A stretch of 64,000 bases of DNA from Hoplostethus atlanticus (taxonomy: Eukaryota; Chordata; Actinopteri; Trachichthyiformes; Trachichthyidae), in the NCBI GenBank assembly GCA_034670405.1, contig JAXDDX010000007.1:1636001-1700000 (forward strand). The letters run 5' to 3'. Shown one piece after another: positions 1-28,823 of this stretch. The translations under genes were made by a program, and so were the position numbers. Under the pieces are notes generated by a model that had not been told where the DNA came from, ran no database searches, and saw only the letters and a list, made by a program, of their open reading frames with translations. Position 1 is the first letter of the stretch, and every line of letters starts with the position of its first letter.

Positions 1-173
1 CTCCTCTCCATCCCTCCCTCGTCTCTCAGCATCCCTCTCCCTCTCTCTCTCTCTCTCTCTCATGGGTCTTCTTGCCGTGGTGTGGTGCTGTTGGCAGAGC
101 GTGGGCGCAGGCGGTACACAGACGGGAGCACAGATGGGCAGCAAGCTGCGCAGGGCGGCCAGGCACACCTGCT

Positions 174-174
<1 letters not shown>

Positions 175-216
<42 letters not shown>
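175..216. repeat. (CA)n microsatellite
   Basis: 21 uninterrupted CA units in an nfix intron. Confidence 0.95.
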
Positions 217-217
<1 letters not shown>

Positions 218-991
218 CCCCACTCTGCCACCTCACCACACGGCCTGCCTGCCTGGCACAGTGGCACAGGGACTCAAACACACACACACATACATACATA
301 CATACATGCATTCATACATACAGTGCATGCTACACACGCTCGATCACTCAGTAACTCGTCCTCGGGTTGAACTTTTATGCTCTTTTGGTTTTTAGACGAT
401 TTGTTTCTCAGACTTCCAACAAAGCATACGTACATTGGAAAAGGTCACACTGCTGCCCCGCCACATGGGGATCTGGGTAACACTCAGGACACAACAAGCA
501 TTAACACGCACGTGCACACACACATGCACTCTCAAGAAATCTCGAGAGACTTCAGACTTTACCCCCAAAACTGAAATATTCCCTCAAATGACGCAGAATT
601 AAATAGTAAAAAAATATAAAAAAAATAAAACTGGGAAAAAAAAATATAAATAAAGAAAAACTGGGGAAAAAAAAAACAGAAAAATAATAAAATAACGTCC
701 AATAAAAGAGCTGAGTGAACATCTGTGTGGGATAGCCGGGGGGATTAGGAGGGTTTGGAACATTTTAAGCGCATTAAGGATTAAAAAAAGGTCAGAATGT
801 TTAGCAACATACCGATAAACCTCTTAAGCGAAACCCAATTGGGAGGCTGTACCGCGTTATCCTGTGTTTTGGGGAGGGGAGGAGAGGGGAGGGGGAGGAG
901 AACAAGGAGGAGGAGGAGGAGGAGGGGAGGAGAGTTGACATTTGTTCCAGCAAGGAGGGGGAATCTCTGTGAACCAGAACCGACAGTCCGT

Positions 992-1036
<45 letters not shown>

Positions 1037-1110
1037 CAGATGGCTATATATTTATCACTTGTAGGTTTGTAATGTTGATGTCAGGAGTGTGCATACCTTT
1101 GCATTGCTGC

Positions 1111-1152
<42 letters not shown>

Positions 1153-1469
1153 GCCACTTGGAAGCCACTTTTCCAATTTTGACCTTGCTCTTAACTTTTT
1201 ATCCCATATTTAGAATCATCGTTTTGCACGTTTGTGTGTGTGTCAGTAAAGTGTGTATTCTCGGTTTTGTCTGTTTGGCCACAAAGGGGCTCATGTTTGA
1301 GTTTCTGGATGTGTTTTAATCTGGGCTGTTCTGCACAGCTTTACCCCCCCCCCCCCCCCCCCCCCGCTCTGCTCTGCCCTGCTGGCCATGAAGAGGGACA
1401 GACTGGCATCTCCCTGTCTGACCTCTGATAACCAGAGACCAGTCGGTCAACAGCACAGGCCAATAGGTC

Positions 1470-2017
1470 ACCGAGCCAAGCCTTACACTCCCCACCCTGC
1501 AGGACTTGTACACCAGGAGGTGCAGAACCAGAGCCTGCAGGATCATGAAGGATCCTCACCACCCCAACAACGGACTGTTTCAGCTGCTGCGGTCAGGCAA
1601 GCGCCTCCGTAGTCACGCTGCCAAAACAGAGAGACTGAGACGGAGTTTCTTTCCTCAGGCCATCAGGACTGTGAACTCCGACCTCACCAGGGCCCCCACC
1701 AAGACACACACACTGCCCCTCTTATGCACACACACACTTAGGTAAAGACTACACATAATTTATAATTTTTACACATACAATTTTCCCTTTTTTTACTATA
1801 TTTTTTTATAAAGTGCTCTTATTGTAAATATTGTGTTGTTTTTTTTATATAGAGCTCTTAAATATTGTAAATATTGTGTTGGTCTATTGTAAATAGTGTG
1901 AACCTGTTATTTTGCACATTTCTGCTGAGCATTGCCACTTTGCATTTCACTACACACCTCGTGTGTGTATGTGACAATTAAACTCCTTGAATCTTGAATC
2001 TTGAATCTTGAATCTTA
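1470..2017 (+). mobile_element. 3' end of an L2/CR1-group LINE
   Basis: The stretch around 1490-1690 encodes, in one frame, the C-terminal tail typical of fish L2/CR1-type non-LTR retrotransposons (peptides MKDPHHPNNGLFQLL, SGKRLRSHAAKTERL, RRSFFPQAIR). It is followed by an AT-rich 3' UTR and a tail of tandem TTGAATC units (about 1987-2017), as these elements end in short tandem repeats rather than poly(A). It is 5'-truncated, without the reverse-transcriptase core, so it is an inactive fragment. The exact clade is not certain. Confidence 0.75.
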
Positions 2018-2023
2018 ATCCAC

Positions 2024-2068
2024 GGATGGATGGATGGATGGATGGATGGATGGATGGATGGATGGATG
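2024..2068. repeat. (GGAT)n microsatellite
   Basis: About 11 units directly after the LINE tail, which may have seeded it. Confidence 0.95.
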
Positions 2069-3706
2069 CTTTGATAGGGGACAGCGCAACAGACTGGCGT
2101 GGGTTTCATTTCAGCTTTGGCAAAAGAAAAAGAAAAGGTGGGGCTCATGGTGGGGTAGAGTCTGGGGGTCTTAGAGAAGACCAGATGACAACGTCACAGA
2201 AACCAAGAAACGGTGATGAAGAGAATGTAATACAGATGGAGCTGATGGAGAGAAACCCCACGGAAACAGACAGAGAGAGGTTAGCCACACAGTGATAAAT
2301 GGAAGGATTTGGAGAGAGAGAGAGAGAGAGGAGAGAGACCACCGTGGAGGGTACAGTATATCAGGACCAGGATGACTATGTATAGGGACCTAGGCACTAC
2401 AGCCTCTGGTCGGTTGCTCAGTGTTATGGGACTTTATATAGGACCTCTCTGGAAATGTGCAGTAGCGATGGGCGTACACGTGTGCAGGCGTACGTGCGCT
2501 TCTGTGTGTGGTTTAAGGGGTAGGGGCTGCGGGGCAGGCTGAAGGGGTTTGAGGTTAGAGACGGGGCCTGCCGGCGGTGGAGGTGGAGGGGAACAGGGGG
2601 AAGGAAGCTGCAGGACCTCGATTGGGGCTGCTGCAGGGAGGGCTTTGGGGGGCTGCGGTGGGGAGATAAGGGGCTGGATGCGTGGCTGGGAGGCCAGGGG
2701 GGGTTGGAGGACAGGGTCGGGGAGGGGAGGGGAGGGGAGGGGTTGCTGCTGCTGCTGTTGCAGCCTGCAGCTGGCAGAGTGGTGATAACCAGCAACCAGA
2801 CCCCCTCTGTCTTACCTCCCTCTCCCTCCCCCTCCTCCTCATCCCCTCCACCCGGCTACCCTGCACTGTGACACTCCACAGTGGCAGTGATTCAGAATGG
2901 AGTGGTGCATTGTTAGTACAGTGTTAGCTGGCTAATGCTAGCAGAGCCGAAGCTCAAAACTAGAGTACAAGCTAAATTCGTGTAACTAGCTACAGCTAGC
3001 TTAGCTTAGCACAGGCCAGCTGGCAGAAAAGGGCCCTACCAGGGAGACATTTGTTTTATTCTCCTATTGACACCAATGCTTTTTGGCATTATCAGGGGTC
3101 AGGGTATCCAGCAACACGTGAGCTGACATTGTGACGTTCAGTCTCGTCTCCCCTGAGAGCCGAGGGTGACGCTAACCCTAACCTCAGCGGACATATCCAC
3201 CGCCAGCCGTCGGTTTTCACACTTTCACACCTCTACACAAACCCTGAACCTCAGCAAGGTCCCACACTGTCAGCCGGTGGAGCGTCTTGTCAGTCAGATA
3301 ATATCAGGTATTATCAGCAGGCCTAATACTTGTTCTTCCTGTTTTTAGACAGTTGAAGATATACAGGTTTCATTTGTGTCTCTTATCTGTTGCGAAATAC
3401 CGAAGCAGCAATCGAGCGGGGACCAGGAAGACCCGAGGGACCTCCCACTCCCACCGGCAGGCGTATCCTATGACAGAGCGAGTTCACTGGTGACGTTTAT
3501 TCTCTGAACTCTCTCTCGTGAACTCGTACTCTGTACTGTATGTACGGTGTGAGAAATGGAGCGCTTACACTAGAGCCCAGCGGCGAAATACTACACAACG
3601 GCAGAAAGTCCAGTGAAGTCAGGTTGTTTTCTCAACAGCTTTCATTGGCCATCATACATGTTTACTCTCAGTGCGTGTGTGTGTGTACCTCGGTGTTTGT
3701 CCGCGT

Positions 3707-3746
<40 letters not shown>

Positions 3747-3847
3747 ACACGCTGGTGTCTGGCCCGGCGTGCGCGGCGGGGGCACAGGCCCGCATGTTTG
3801 GAGTGAGTGCCGTCAGCTAGCTGGAATGTGGCACTACCGCCAATGCT

Positions 3848-3878
3848 AAGATGGCTGCCAAGCTCTAAGATGGCTGCC
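3848..3878 (+). promoter_or_regulatory. Tandem YY1-type motifs in an nfix intron
   Basis: AAGATGGCTGCC occurs twice, at 3848-3859 and 3867-3878, 19 bp apart and in the same orientation. This is the strong YY1 consensus usually found just downstream of TATA-less transcription starts. The flanks (3750-4130) are less repeat-rich than the rest of the intron. An internal nfix promoter is possible but not shown. Confidence 0.35.
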
Positions 3879-4681
3879 AGGATTACACCCAGCCGGCGAG
3901 AGACAGAGAAGCGCGGGAGATTCTGCATGAGAACAGAAGGGGGGGGGGGGGGGGAGAAAAAGAAGCTCGCTTTCATTTCTGTTGCGCTTCGCTTTCTTTC
4001 ATTCTCGTGCTCCTCCAGTCGTCGGTCTGTCTCTCTCTCTGTGGGCAAGCGGTGCGTTGTCGGCAGCGAGACAGGTCTGTTATTGTTTCTGCCCAGTAAT
4101 CTGTGGCTTAGTGTGGCTGCAAGGCAAAGCGTTGCTGGCAGGAGTGTGTGTGCTCTGTTATCACCTACAGCCTACAGATAAACACCTCCCCTAGCTAGCG
4201 AGCTAGCTAGCCGCAGCCTAGCTAGGGCTGGCTGGACGGGCGACACCGGCACTGGAGATGTGTCTCTGTCTCACGTGGTCGCAGACACACACACACACAC
4301 ACACATCCGAAACTGATGCGCACAAATAAACGGGAATACCTGCAGCAAAACGCGAACATTTCATTCACAACTCTCTGAGATCGCCGTTCCTCCGGAGTCA
4401 CGTCGGGAAACCTCCTCCTGCAACGTCCCGCCGGCCTCCAGTTCCAGGCTTGCTGCGGCCTATTAAGACCTGCATGTGTGTGTCTGCTTGTACGCCGCTT
4501 TCCTAAACCAGTCATAACAGGTGTGGGCATGTGTGTGTGTGTGTGTGTGCTGTCAGTTGAGCCCAAGGGCAGCAGGTTTGCTTCACCTTTAACACACTCA
4601 CTCAAATCCCTCCGGGCAGCCAGCCTGGCACGGCGCGCGTGTGTGTGTGTGGGTTCGTATTAGAGCGTGTATAAAAGTATG

Positions 4682-4712
<31 letters not shown>

Positions 4713-4966
4713 AAGTGAGATACTGAGAAAGAGTGTGTGCAAGTGTGTGTGTGTGTGTGTGTAAGGTGCTCTGTTTACGCAGACTAAATCCCTACCAGCA
4801 AGAAGGTATTAAATGGGATTAGGATGAGGGTTATGATTGCGTGGTTAGATACTGGATGGCATAGCAGCACACTGTAAATCATTGCACCTTAAGTCAGGAG
4901 GGACAGAGGGAGAAGGGAGGGAACGTTCTTAGATATGAGACACTCACACAAAAATGCATGCATGCG

Positions 4967-4997
<31 letters not shown>

Positions 4998-5111
4998 GAT
5001 TCCCTCTCACACCCCAGACATCCCAGTCTTGGCAGCACGGTTGCATAGCTGGGACTGAAAAAAGAGATATTGTTTATTTCCTAACGGTGTGTTTTTCCAA
5101 TGTCTCCTCAG

Positions 5112-21937
<16,826 letters not shown>

Positions 21938-22963
21938 CAAGGCCTCTCTGAATCAACAGCTAAAATTGTGTCATGAAAATTGGAAATGGAAAACAAACAA
22001 ACACACACACACACACCACCGCTGATCAAGAACAGACTGCTGACACTAAAAGGTCTTTCTCTCTCGCCGACACTATTCAAACTACTACTACTACTACTAC
22101 AGAACCCCAACCCCCAGAACTCGTCCCGGCCCCAAGAGGACTCCCAATTCAACACAATTTGAACAGGAACGTTCGTCCCCCTTTTTTTCGCAGGAGGCTT
22201 CAATGAGATTGAGTGGACAGGCTCAGAATGCAAGGAGGAAGAGGAGGAAGAGGAGAATGAGGAACTGTCTCACACACACACACCATGAAATGTCAGAAAG
22301 CAAAAACACAACATGGCAACCTGAGAAATGACCAATTCTACATTTGTTGTTTTTTTATTTTATTTTTATTTCTTTAATTTTCTCCACAATGAAACTCCAT
22401 GCATTGGCTGGGAGACCCAAGTACACAAAAAAGTACTCGAAAAAGAAACGGTAATGGTAGAAGTCGGATGTTCGAGTTGAAAAAAGATTGCCACCCAAAT
22501 TGCACGCCCTCGTATCTGTTTCTCCTGTAGGCGCGAGCGCTAGCCAGGGGCCAGACCGCACCCACAGCCTCATGCCCGTCTGTCACCACACTCTACTGCT
22601 TGATTCGCTCAGCCCTGAGCCTCTTCATTTCTGATTGGCCAATCATGGTGACACCATCCAATGGTGTGACATATGCACTAAGTGGCTGGTCTTTGTTTAC
22701 CTGTCAAAGTATCAGGGTGTCCTGCTGTGAGAGAAGCGATAGCCATGAGTCGAGAGTGAGCGAGTGACCACACGACAGACAGTCATAACACTAACGCTAA
22801 CGTGCTCTTTCGTCCCCTCACCTATGCACTATTGATTTTAATAAGGGATGAACGGTATTGCACATTGACGGTCAGACAAGAGCGACTAGAGAAGTGGGTC
22901 AGGGCTGGCTGGCACTACAGGAATGCGGCTGTGCTAACATTCAAGTCTAGGCCCTGAAACTTG

Positions 22964-23006
<43 letters not shown>

Positions 23007-25799
23007 CTACAGAACATCCTCTCTAGAATAGTCTGTCACACAATCACAATCATTATATCATCTTGTTATTACTCTTAGGCATGGAATTTACTTTACAGTA
23101 ACGCGCACACGGCAACCGCATCATATTATTTGCATCCATTTTGCTTGTAGGTGTTTTTTCTTGCAATTCCTTTTTTTTTTTGTTTGCCAGATTTGGTTTT
23201 TTGGTTTTGTCTCACTTGGATTCTTTCACGTTATATAACCTCCTCTTGCATGTCATAACACTTTCTCTTTTAGTTTGCAGTAAATGCATTAAGTATCACG
23301 CTGAGATTTCATCTAACAAAACAATAACAGCAGTCTCTCAAATCTCTCACAAACGGCAGCACACAACAGTTCATCACGTTCACATCCCTTGCATTGCTTC
23401 AACCCCTGTGCCCGAGGTCCAGTCACAGTGAAACCCAGAGGAACACACACACACACACACACACTTTTACCACAGCACCATATAAAAACGCACACTAACA
23501 CCACCAACACCCCGATATAAAGTAATAAAGGGAAGCCTTTATATTTGGTTCTCCAAACTGCCTTTGTTAATGGTTTTTCATTCACTTCAGATTTGTCATT
23601 TTAATTTGAGGTATTTTTTTTTCTCTGTAAATGTTCTCATTAAAAATTGTTAATGGTATTATTTTCATCATGGCACAATAATTCCAAAAAAAAAAAAAAA
23701 AAAAAGCCGACCTCACAAAATAACTGGACTGCCTAGCTGTTGGTTCTATTTTGCAGGGATAGTAAACAGGGCTGAGACCCTCCGCTCAGCCTCTCTAGTA
23801 ACATTAGCTCTATGTACTAAAACCATATATCAAAACTATAACAATCTATGAAAGTGCCTCTGTATTCCCTTCATGCAATTAGTAATAAACTTGACTTCAG
23901 GTTCTGTTCCCACATATAAGCTAAAGCTACGGGGAATGGTAGCATTGGTGCACGTGGAAACCATTGGCCTAGGACAGATCTTTATAGAGGACTGCAAACC
24001 TTTTTTTGTAAAGACAGAGAGAGAGAGAGATCTTATACATATATATTTATGATATATGCTCCTTTTTAACTTTTACTGAATGAGCTGGTTGGCAGTCTAG
24101 TTATTTTCTGAACTCTCAACTCCCGCCCCACCCCCCATTTCAGTAACATCACCTCACTGTTACCAGTACGATTCAACGACACACGCCAACGCAAAAACCC
24201 ACAGCGCAGCAATCTAATACCTAGATGAACATGTCAAAAAAATCGACAGTAGATTTGAAGAAAAAAAAAAAGTGTTTGTTTTTTGATGGAAAGTATTATT
24301 ATTGAAAAATATGTGTCGATTGAGCCACGTGCAATGCATTGGGTAGATCATTGTGTTTGTCTGTTAGAGATTTTTAAGAAAGCTAAGAGAAAAGAGAAAA
24401 AAAAATCTATTTGTTTCAAGTCCATAAGCTCCGGGACTCTAAACTAGAGGGCCTTGAAAAATCCTAGTCTTTGTAAGTTGGGGGTATTTGTTTTTATTTC
24501 CTTTGTCTCTTTTTTAATGTTTTATGTGTAATCATTTGTTTATAAAAATATGGGAGGGCTGAAGGAAAAAGAAAATTCTACACAATGTCAAAAAAAATAT
24601 CCTATATCATGAGATGAACCTGGTGCTTTTACACTATAAAGTACATTCAAAACTATTATAAAAGAATGAACAAAATAACAGACCATTTAGGAAACAGCAT
24701 TATTCCTCTCTCTATTTGTATTCTTCTTCTATTTGTATTGAGCGGGGGGGGAGGGGTTCCTATTCCTTAAGGTTGTGACACAAAAGGCATTTTGGTTCAA
24801 CCTTTAGAAAAAAAGAAAAAAAAAACTATACTGTCAAGCCCACAAAAACTTCAGATAACTTGACGTCTTCAAGGACTTCGATGCCTCTACACTCACCAGC
24901 GAGAAAAAAAACAAAAACCCTCCCAGATTCAATCCCATTCATCGTATCTCATACATTGGCGCAAAGAGACGAGGTCTTCCCTATATGCTGCGGGAGATGA
25001 GGTCTTTTTATTCCCATGATGATCATCTTAAATTTGGATAAAGAAGCTCGGCAGGTTGTCCGCCGGACGAGTGAGACCCACGGAGCCGGGTTGCGGTCGT
25101 CTTAGATTTAGACTTTCTCTCTCTCTCTCACACGCACGCACACACACACTCACACACACACCGAACAAAGCCGCAGATAACACAGAAGGGGCAAACGGTA
25201 GCTTAGAATCAGGCAAAATATGAGGACCCGGTCTGAATCATTTATGAAAAAGACAGCAAGGTGAGCCTGTCCCCCTAACCCTGCCCCTCCTCCTCCCTCC
25301 CCACCCACCCACACCGCCCTCCCCTCCTCTGTAAATGACTCTTGAGTAGTGCTTGTGCTGTAGTGTATAGTTTCCCAGCAGTTAAAGGTTGTCCCTTAAA
25401 AGTGCCTTTTGTTCACAGACTCCATTTTGTAATCCAGATCGCCCCTTCGAAATGGCTCGAGGTGGCAGGTTGCCCCCGAGTGCCGCCAGGAGGCAAAAGG
25501 TCGCCCCACATTCAGCGCTCAGGGCCAACTTTCCCCTCTCGGCCTTCGAAAAAAAGAATCCCCTCCATTGTACCTCCCCTATATCCTCTCTTCCTTTTCA
25601 AAGCCGTATATATATAGTACAAAAGGAAACTGGTGTGAATTAGTTCTTTACTTTTTATTGATAAATGATGAAAAAAAAAAAATACCGAAAAGGCAAAAAA
25701 ACTTGTTCTCGTTCAGCTCTTGCTTTTTTCTTCCCCTCTGTCTCCTCTGTCTGTTTTCTCTCTTAGACACTGGAGTAGTCTGTAACTGTGTGTCCGTCG

Positions 25800-25857
<58 letters not shown>

Positions 25858-27045
25858 CCGCCCTCTCCGCTGTTGGAAGGGTTTAAAAAAAAAAAAAAAA
25901 AAATTGCAGAAAAACTTTTGTCTGAGCAGAATGCAGTTAGCTCACATGTTATTCTTGTCTGTATGCTTCACATTGTATTACCATTACCCATCTCTTCAGC
26001 TTCTTCCATTCAACAGCTAATGTAAGTGAACAAATTACGCTGACGGGCTTTTGGGGGTGTCCATGGGTGGTTAAGAAGGGACGTCAGGGCTTCGGGGGTG
26101 GGGGGTCGGGGGGGAGGGGTTCGGGTTGAGGAGGCCCAGCGGAGAACACTGAGGGGAAGGGAGGGCCGGGTGAAGCTTAAGGATCTCCTCTTTGGGTTTG
26201 TTGGAATGGGGCTGCTTTGACAGGGTAAGAGTTTGCTCTTTTTTTATTTGACCTATTTATATTGGGTTTTGTTTTCTTTCTCCTTTATTTTTTTTCCTTT
26301 TTTGTTTGGATTTCCTTAAATATTTGCTATCAGGGTATGCTGTCTTGGAGGCTCTCTTTGAGGGACGCCTTGGACTGTAAAAATGAAAAAGCTACAAGCA
26401 CCTTATAACCAGACTCCTCCTGCATGAGGTTGAGGAAAGGAGGGTTTGCATTTCCAGTACATGCACCCAGTCTCATTGCCTTTCAAGTCAAGACTTTTAA
26501 AGTATTATTGTAATGGTGGGGTTTATGCAATGAGTCCACCAGCAGTATTAGACATTGACAACACACACAAACTGGCGAGGAAAAAAAGAAAAAGAAAAGC
26601 CAGCACGAACCTGATCTCAGAAGTATAACCTCTCGAGACTCTTGAAGATTCAGGAAAGTCCAACCATTTTTTTCTCCTCTATCCACCTCATGCAGGGCTA
26701 GCCGTGTCTCTGTTCTGTTGTTTATTTTGTTCTTTTCTTCTTCTTACGAGTGTATGGTTAGTGGTGTACTAGGCAGCACCCTTAGGCCCTCTGACTTCCC
26801 AGCTCTCCCAAACGCCTCTGTGTACGCCCTCAGCGCAGCACCCCGTGTCTTTGTGAGAACACCCCCATGAGCTCTAGGTGAAATGCATGTGTTAATTACA
26901 GTTTCTTTTCCATAAGAAGAAAAACAGTTTGAGAAGAGCAGCACCTGATTGAATAAAAAGGATGTTCTTGACTGTACCATCTTGCCGTGCCATGTCCTTC
27001 TTTCTAATTACTGGTGACTAAATAAAGAATGGCTCCTTTCCATGC
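21938..27045 (+). other. nfix: nfix 3' UTR
   Basis: After the SWFL stop no open frame or splice signal of note appears for about 5 kb. The stretch is AT-rich, with A/T homopolymers (for example A-run 23687-23705), CA tracts (22966-23000, 23443-23464), a CT tract at 25800-25858 and an internal AATAAA at 23884-23889. A pair of AATAAA hexamers at 26952-26957 and 27021-27026 offers a distal end. NFI genes are known for multi-kilobase 3' UTRs. The 3' end is inferred. Confidence 0.6.
26952..27026 (+). terminator. nfix: Distal polyadenylation signals of nfix
   Basis: Two canonical AATAAA hexamers, at 26952-26957 and 27021-27026, lie close together at the end of the long untranslated stretch and before the first - strand gene candidate. 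A proximal AATAAA at 23884-23889 could make a shorter mRNA. Actual use is inferred. Confidence 0.45.
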
Positions 27046-27625
27046 AGCTTCCCTTGAGGCGGCATGGCATACGACAATGTGAGTATTAACATTGGTGGGG
27101 CCAATGCATTATTATAGGATATTTTATTATCATGCTCCAAGACAATTTGATTCAAGAAAACACACACGAGACAGTGACGGGTAACCACAATTTTTAGTGT
27201 AGACAAATAAAATCTTGTCTCAATTAAAGTGCAAGATAGATAACATTGTTGCATGTAAACATTGTCCCAGTCGGTTATCCCAGAAACATTAATATGATGT
27301 TTCTTTTCTTTACAATTCCAACTATTTTGGACATACAACTCTTTCCAATGAGAGATTACTGTTTTACTACTGAATTGTCTGGGAAGGGGAAAAAAAATCT
27401 TGATGTGCAATCTCGAGAGACTCTCTCTATACACAGAGATATTTTTTTAAATCAATCCAGCTGCAAACGATGATGATGATTGAAGGCTGAATTCATCTGT
27501 CCAAATACTTTTGGCCTTAACATCAAACAGTGTCTTAGTGTAGATGTCACATGCACTTATAGGCTTGTGCTTTCAAGTATCTAATACATCCAGGCCTATG
27601 TTTTCATGTGCCGCTATCAGGCCCA
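27046..27625. other. Gene-free stretch between convergent transcripts
   Basis: No coding signal seen. It lies between the inferred nfix 3' end (+) and the stop codon of the - strand Pro/Gln-rich candidate, and presumably holds the latter's 3' UTR. Confidence 0.4.
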
Positions 27626-28790
27626 TCAGTCCTGTCCAGCCTGGTCCATCAGAGGGTTAGCAGACAAGTCCTCCCTTTGAATGGTTGCTTCATCCTGAGG
27701 CCCCGTGCCCCCTGCAGCCCCAGGTAGCTGGAGATGGATGTCCTGCTGTTAGTGGGAACAGTCAGAGGATTAGTGGCCTGGCCAGCCGTGCTGCAGCACA
27801 GATAACAATGGCACCAGTTTTTTTTTTTCCATTTCCATTTTAAAGCCAATTAAAGGTGAACTACATACAACAGAGGATCACTGGAAAATAGCAGTGATTC
27901 GAGATAAGGAAAGTGAAAAGGAAGAATTCTACCTGGGGGGAGTTTTGTGCTTGTGGTGCTGGGTCAGTTTCCTGGACCGGATGGTATTTCTCATCAGTAC
28001 CAGAGGGACTGTGCCCTTGTCCTTGGAACAGTGGAGGGTGGAGTTCAGATTGAGGTGATTGTGGTGGAGGAGCTGCAGCCTGGTTGCAGGAAGAATTGTT
28101 ATGAATAGATCTTTGTCAGGTTGTATACCCACAGGGCTTGGGAGTAGGGCTGGTTATTGTAATGCAATTTGCAGTTCATCCTTATTCATTCCTTATTCAT
28201 CCCCGTATCGATTCCGATTAGATCATGATTTAGGGAGGAGAGACTACATGCAGCTTTAATAGAGTGCCCTAACGTTGAAATGTCTTATTGTTTGCAATAA
28301 ATGGCACACCTAAAAGGCCCAAAAGTCTGTTGTGCAGCTGTCGGAGCAAAGAGCATCCAGCATCCAGCTGAGCAGCAGCTACTTGCCATTAATAAGAGGA
28401 ATCCATAGTACAGGAGCTTATCTTTTGTAATCTGAGGAATTGGGAAATTTGAAATCGGTTCTCAATACCTAGCCCCACTTGGGATGGTGTAGGAGGCATT
28501 TACCTGGGTGCCATCTTGGGTCTCTGGTGAAGGATTTGTTTCCTGGACTGGATGGTCCTCAGCAAAAAAGTATGGTAGAGCAGCATGTTCAGGGATCGGT
28601 GGAGTAGCCGGGTGTGATCTGTCTGAAGGAAGTGGGGGAGGTGGAGGTGGAGGTGGAGGTGGAGGTGGAGGGGCTGCATCCTGTATGGATGGAGATTGGC
28701 AGTTTGTGAGCTATAGCACTGTAGCCTATGTAGCTATCAAGTACTATTATAATATTTGTAGTAATCATAATAGTATATGAGTGATAATAG

Positions 28791-28823
<33 letters not shown>

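Larger units (their letters stand above)
1..5111 (+). other. nfix: nfix intron before the first exon in the window
   Basis: No coding exon is supported here. Contents: CA/TG tracts (175-216, 993-1032, 1113-1151, 3709-3745, 4741-4763, 4973-4996), a 22-base C run (1344-1365), the tail of an L2-like LINE (about 1470-2017), a GGAT tract (2024-2068), G/A-rich low complexity (2575-2760), tandem YY1-type motifs (3848-3878) and a GA tract (4686-4712). The preceding nfix exon is outside the window. Confidence 0.7.

Noticed and set aside
26-395. Overlapping open frames rich in His/Thr or Cys/Val
   Set aside because: They are translations of the CA/TG microsatellite in several frames; no splice signals or family similarity.
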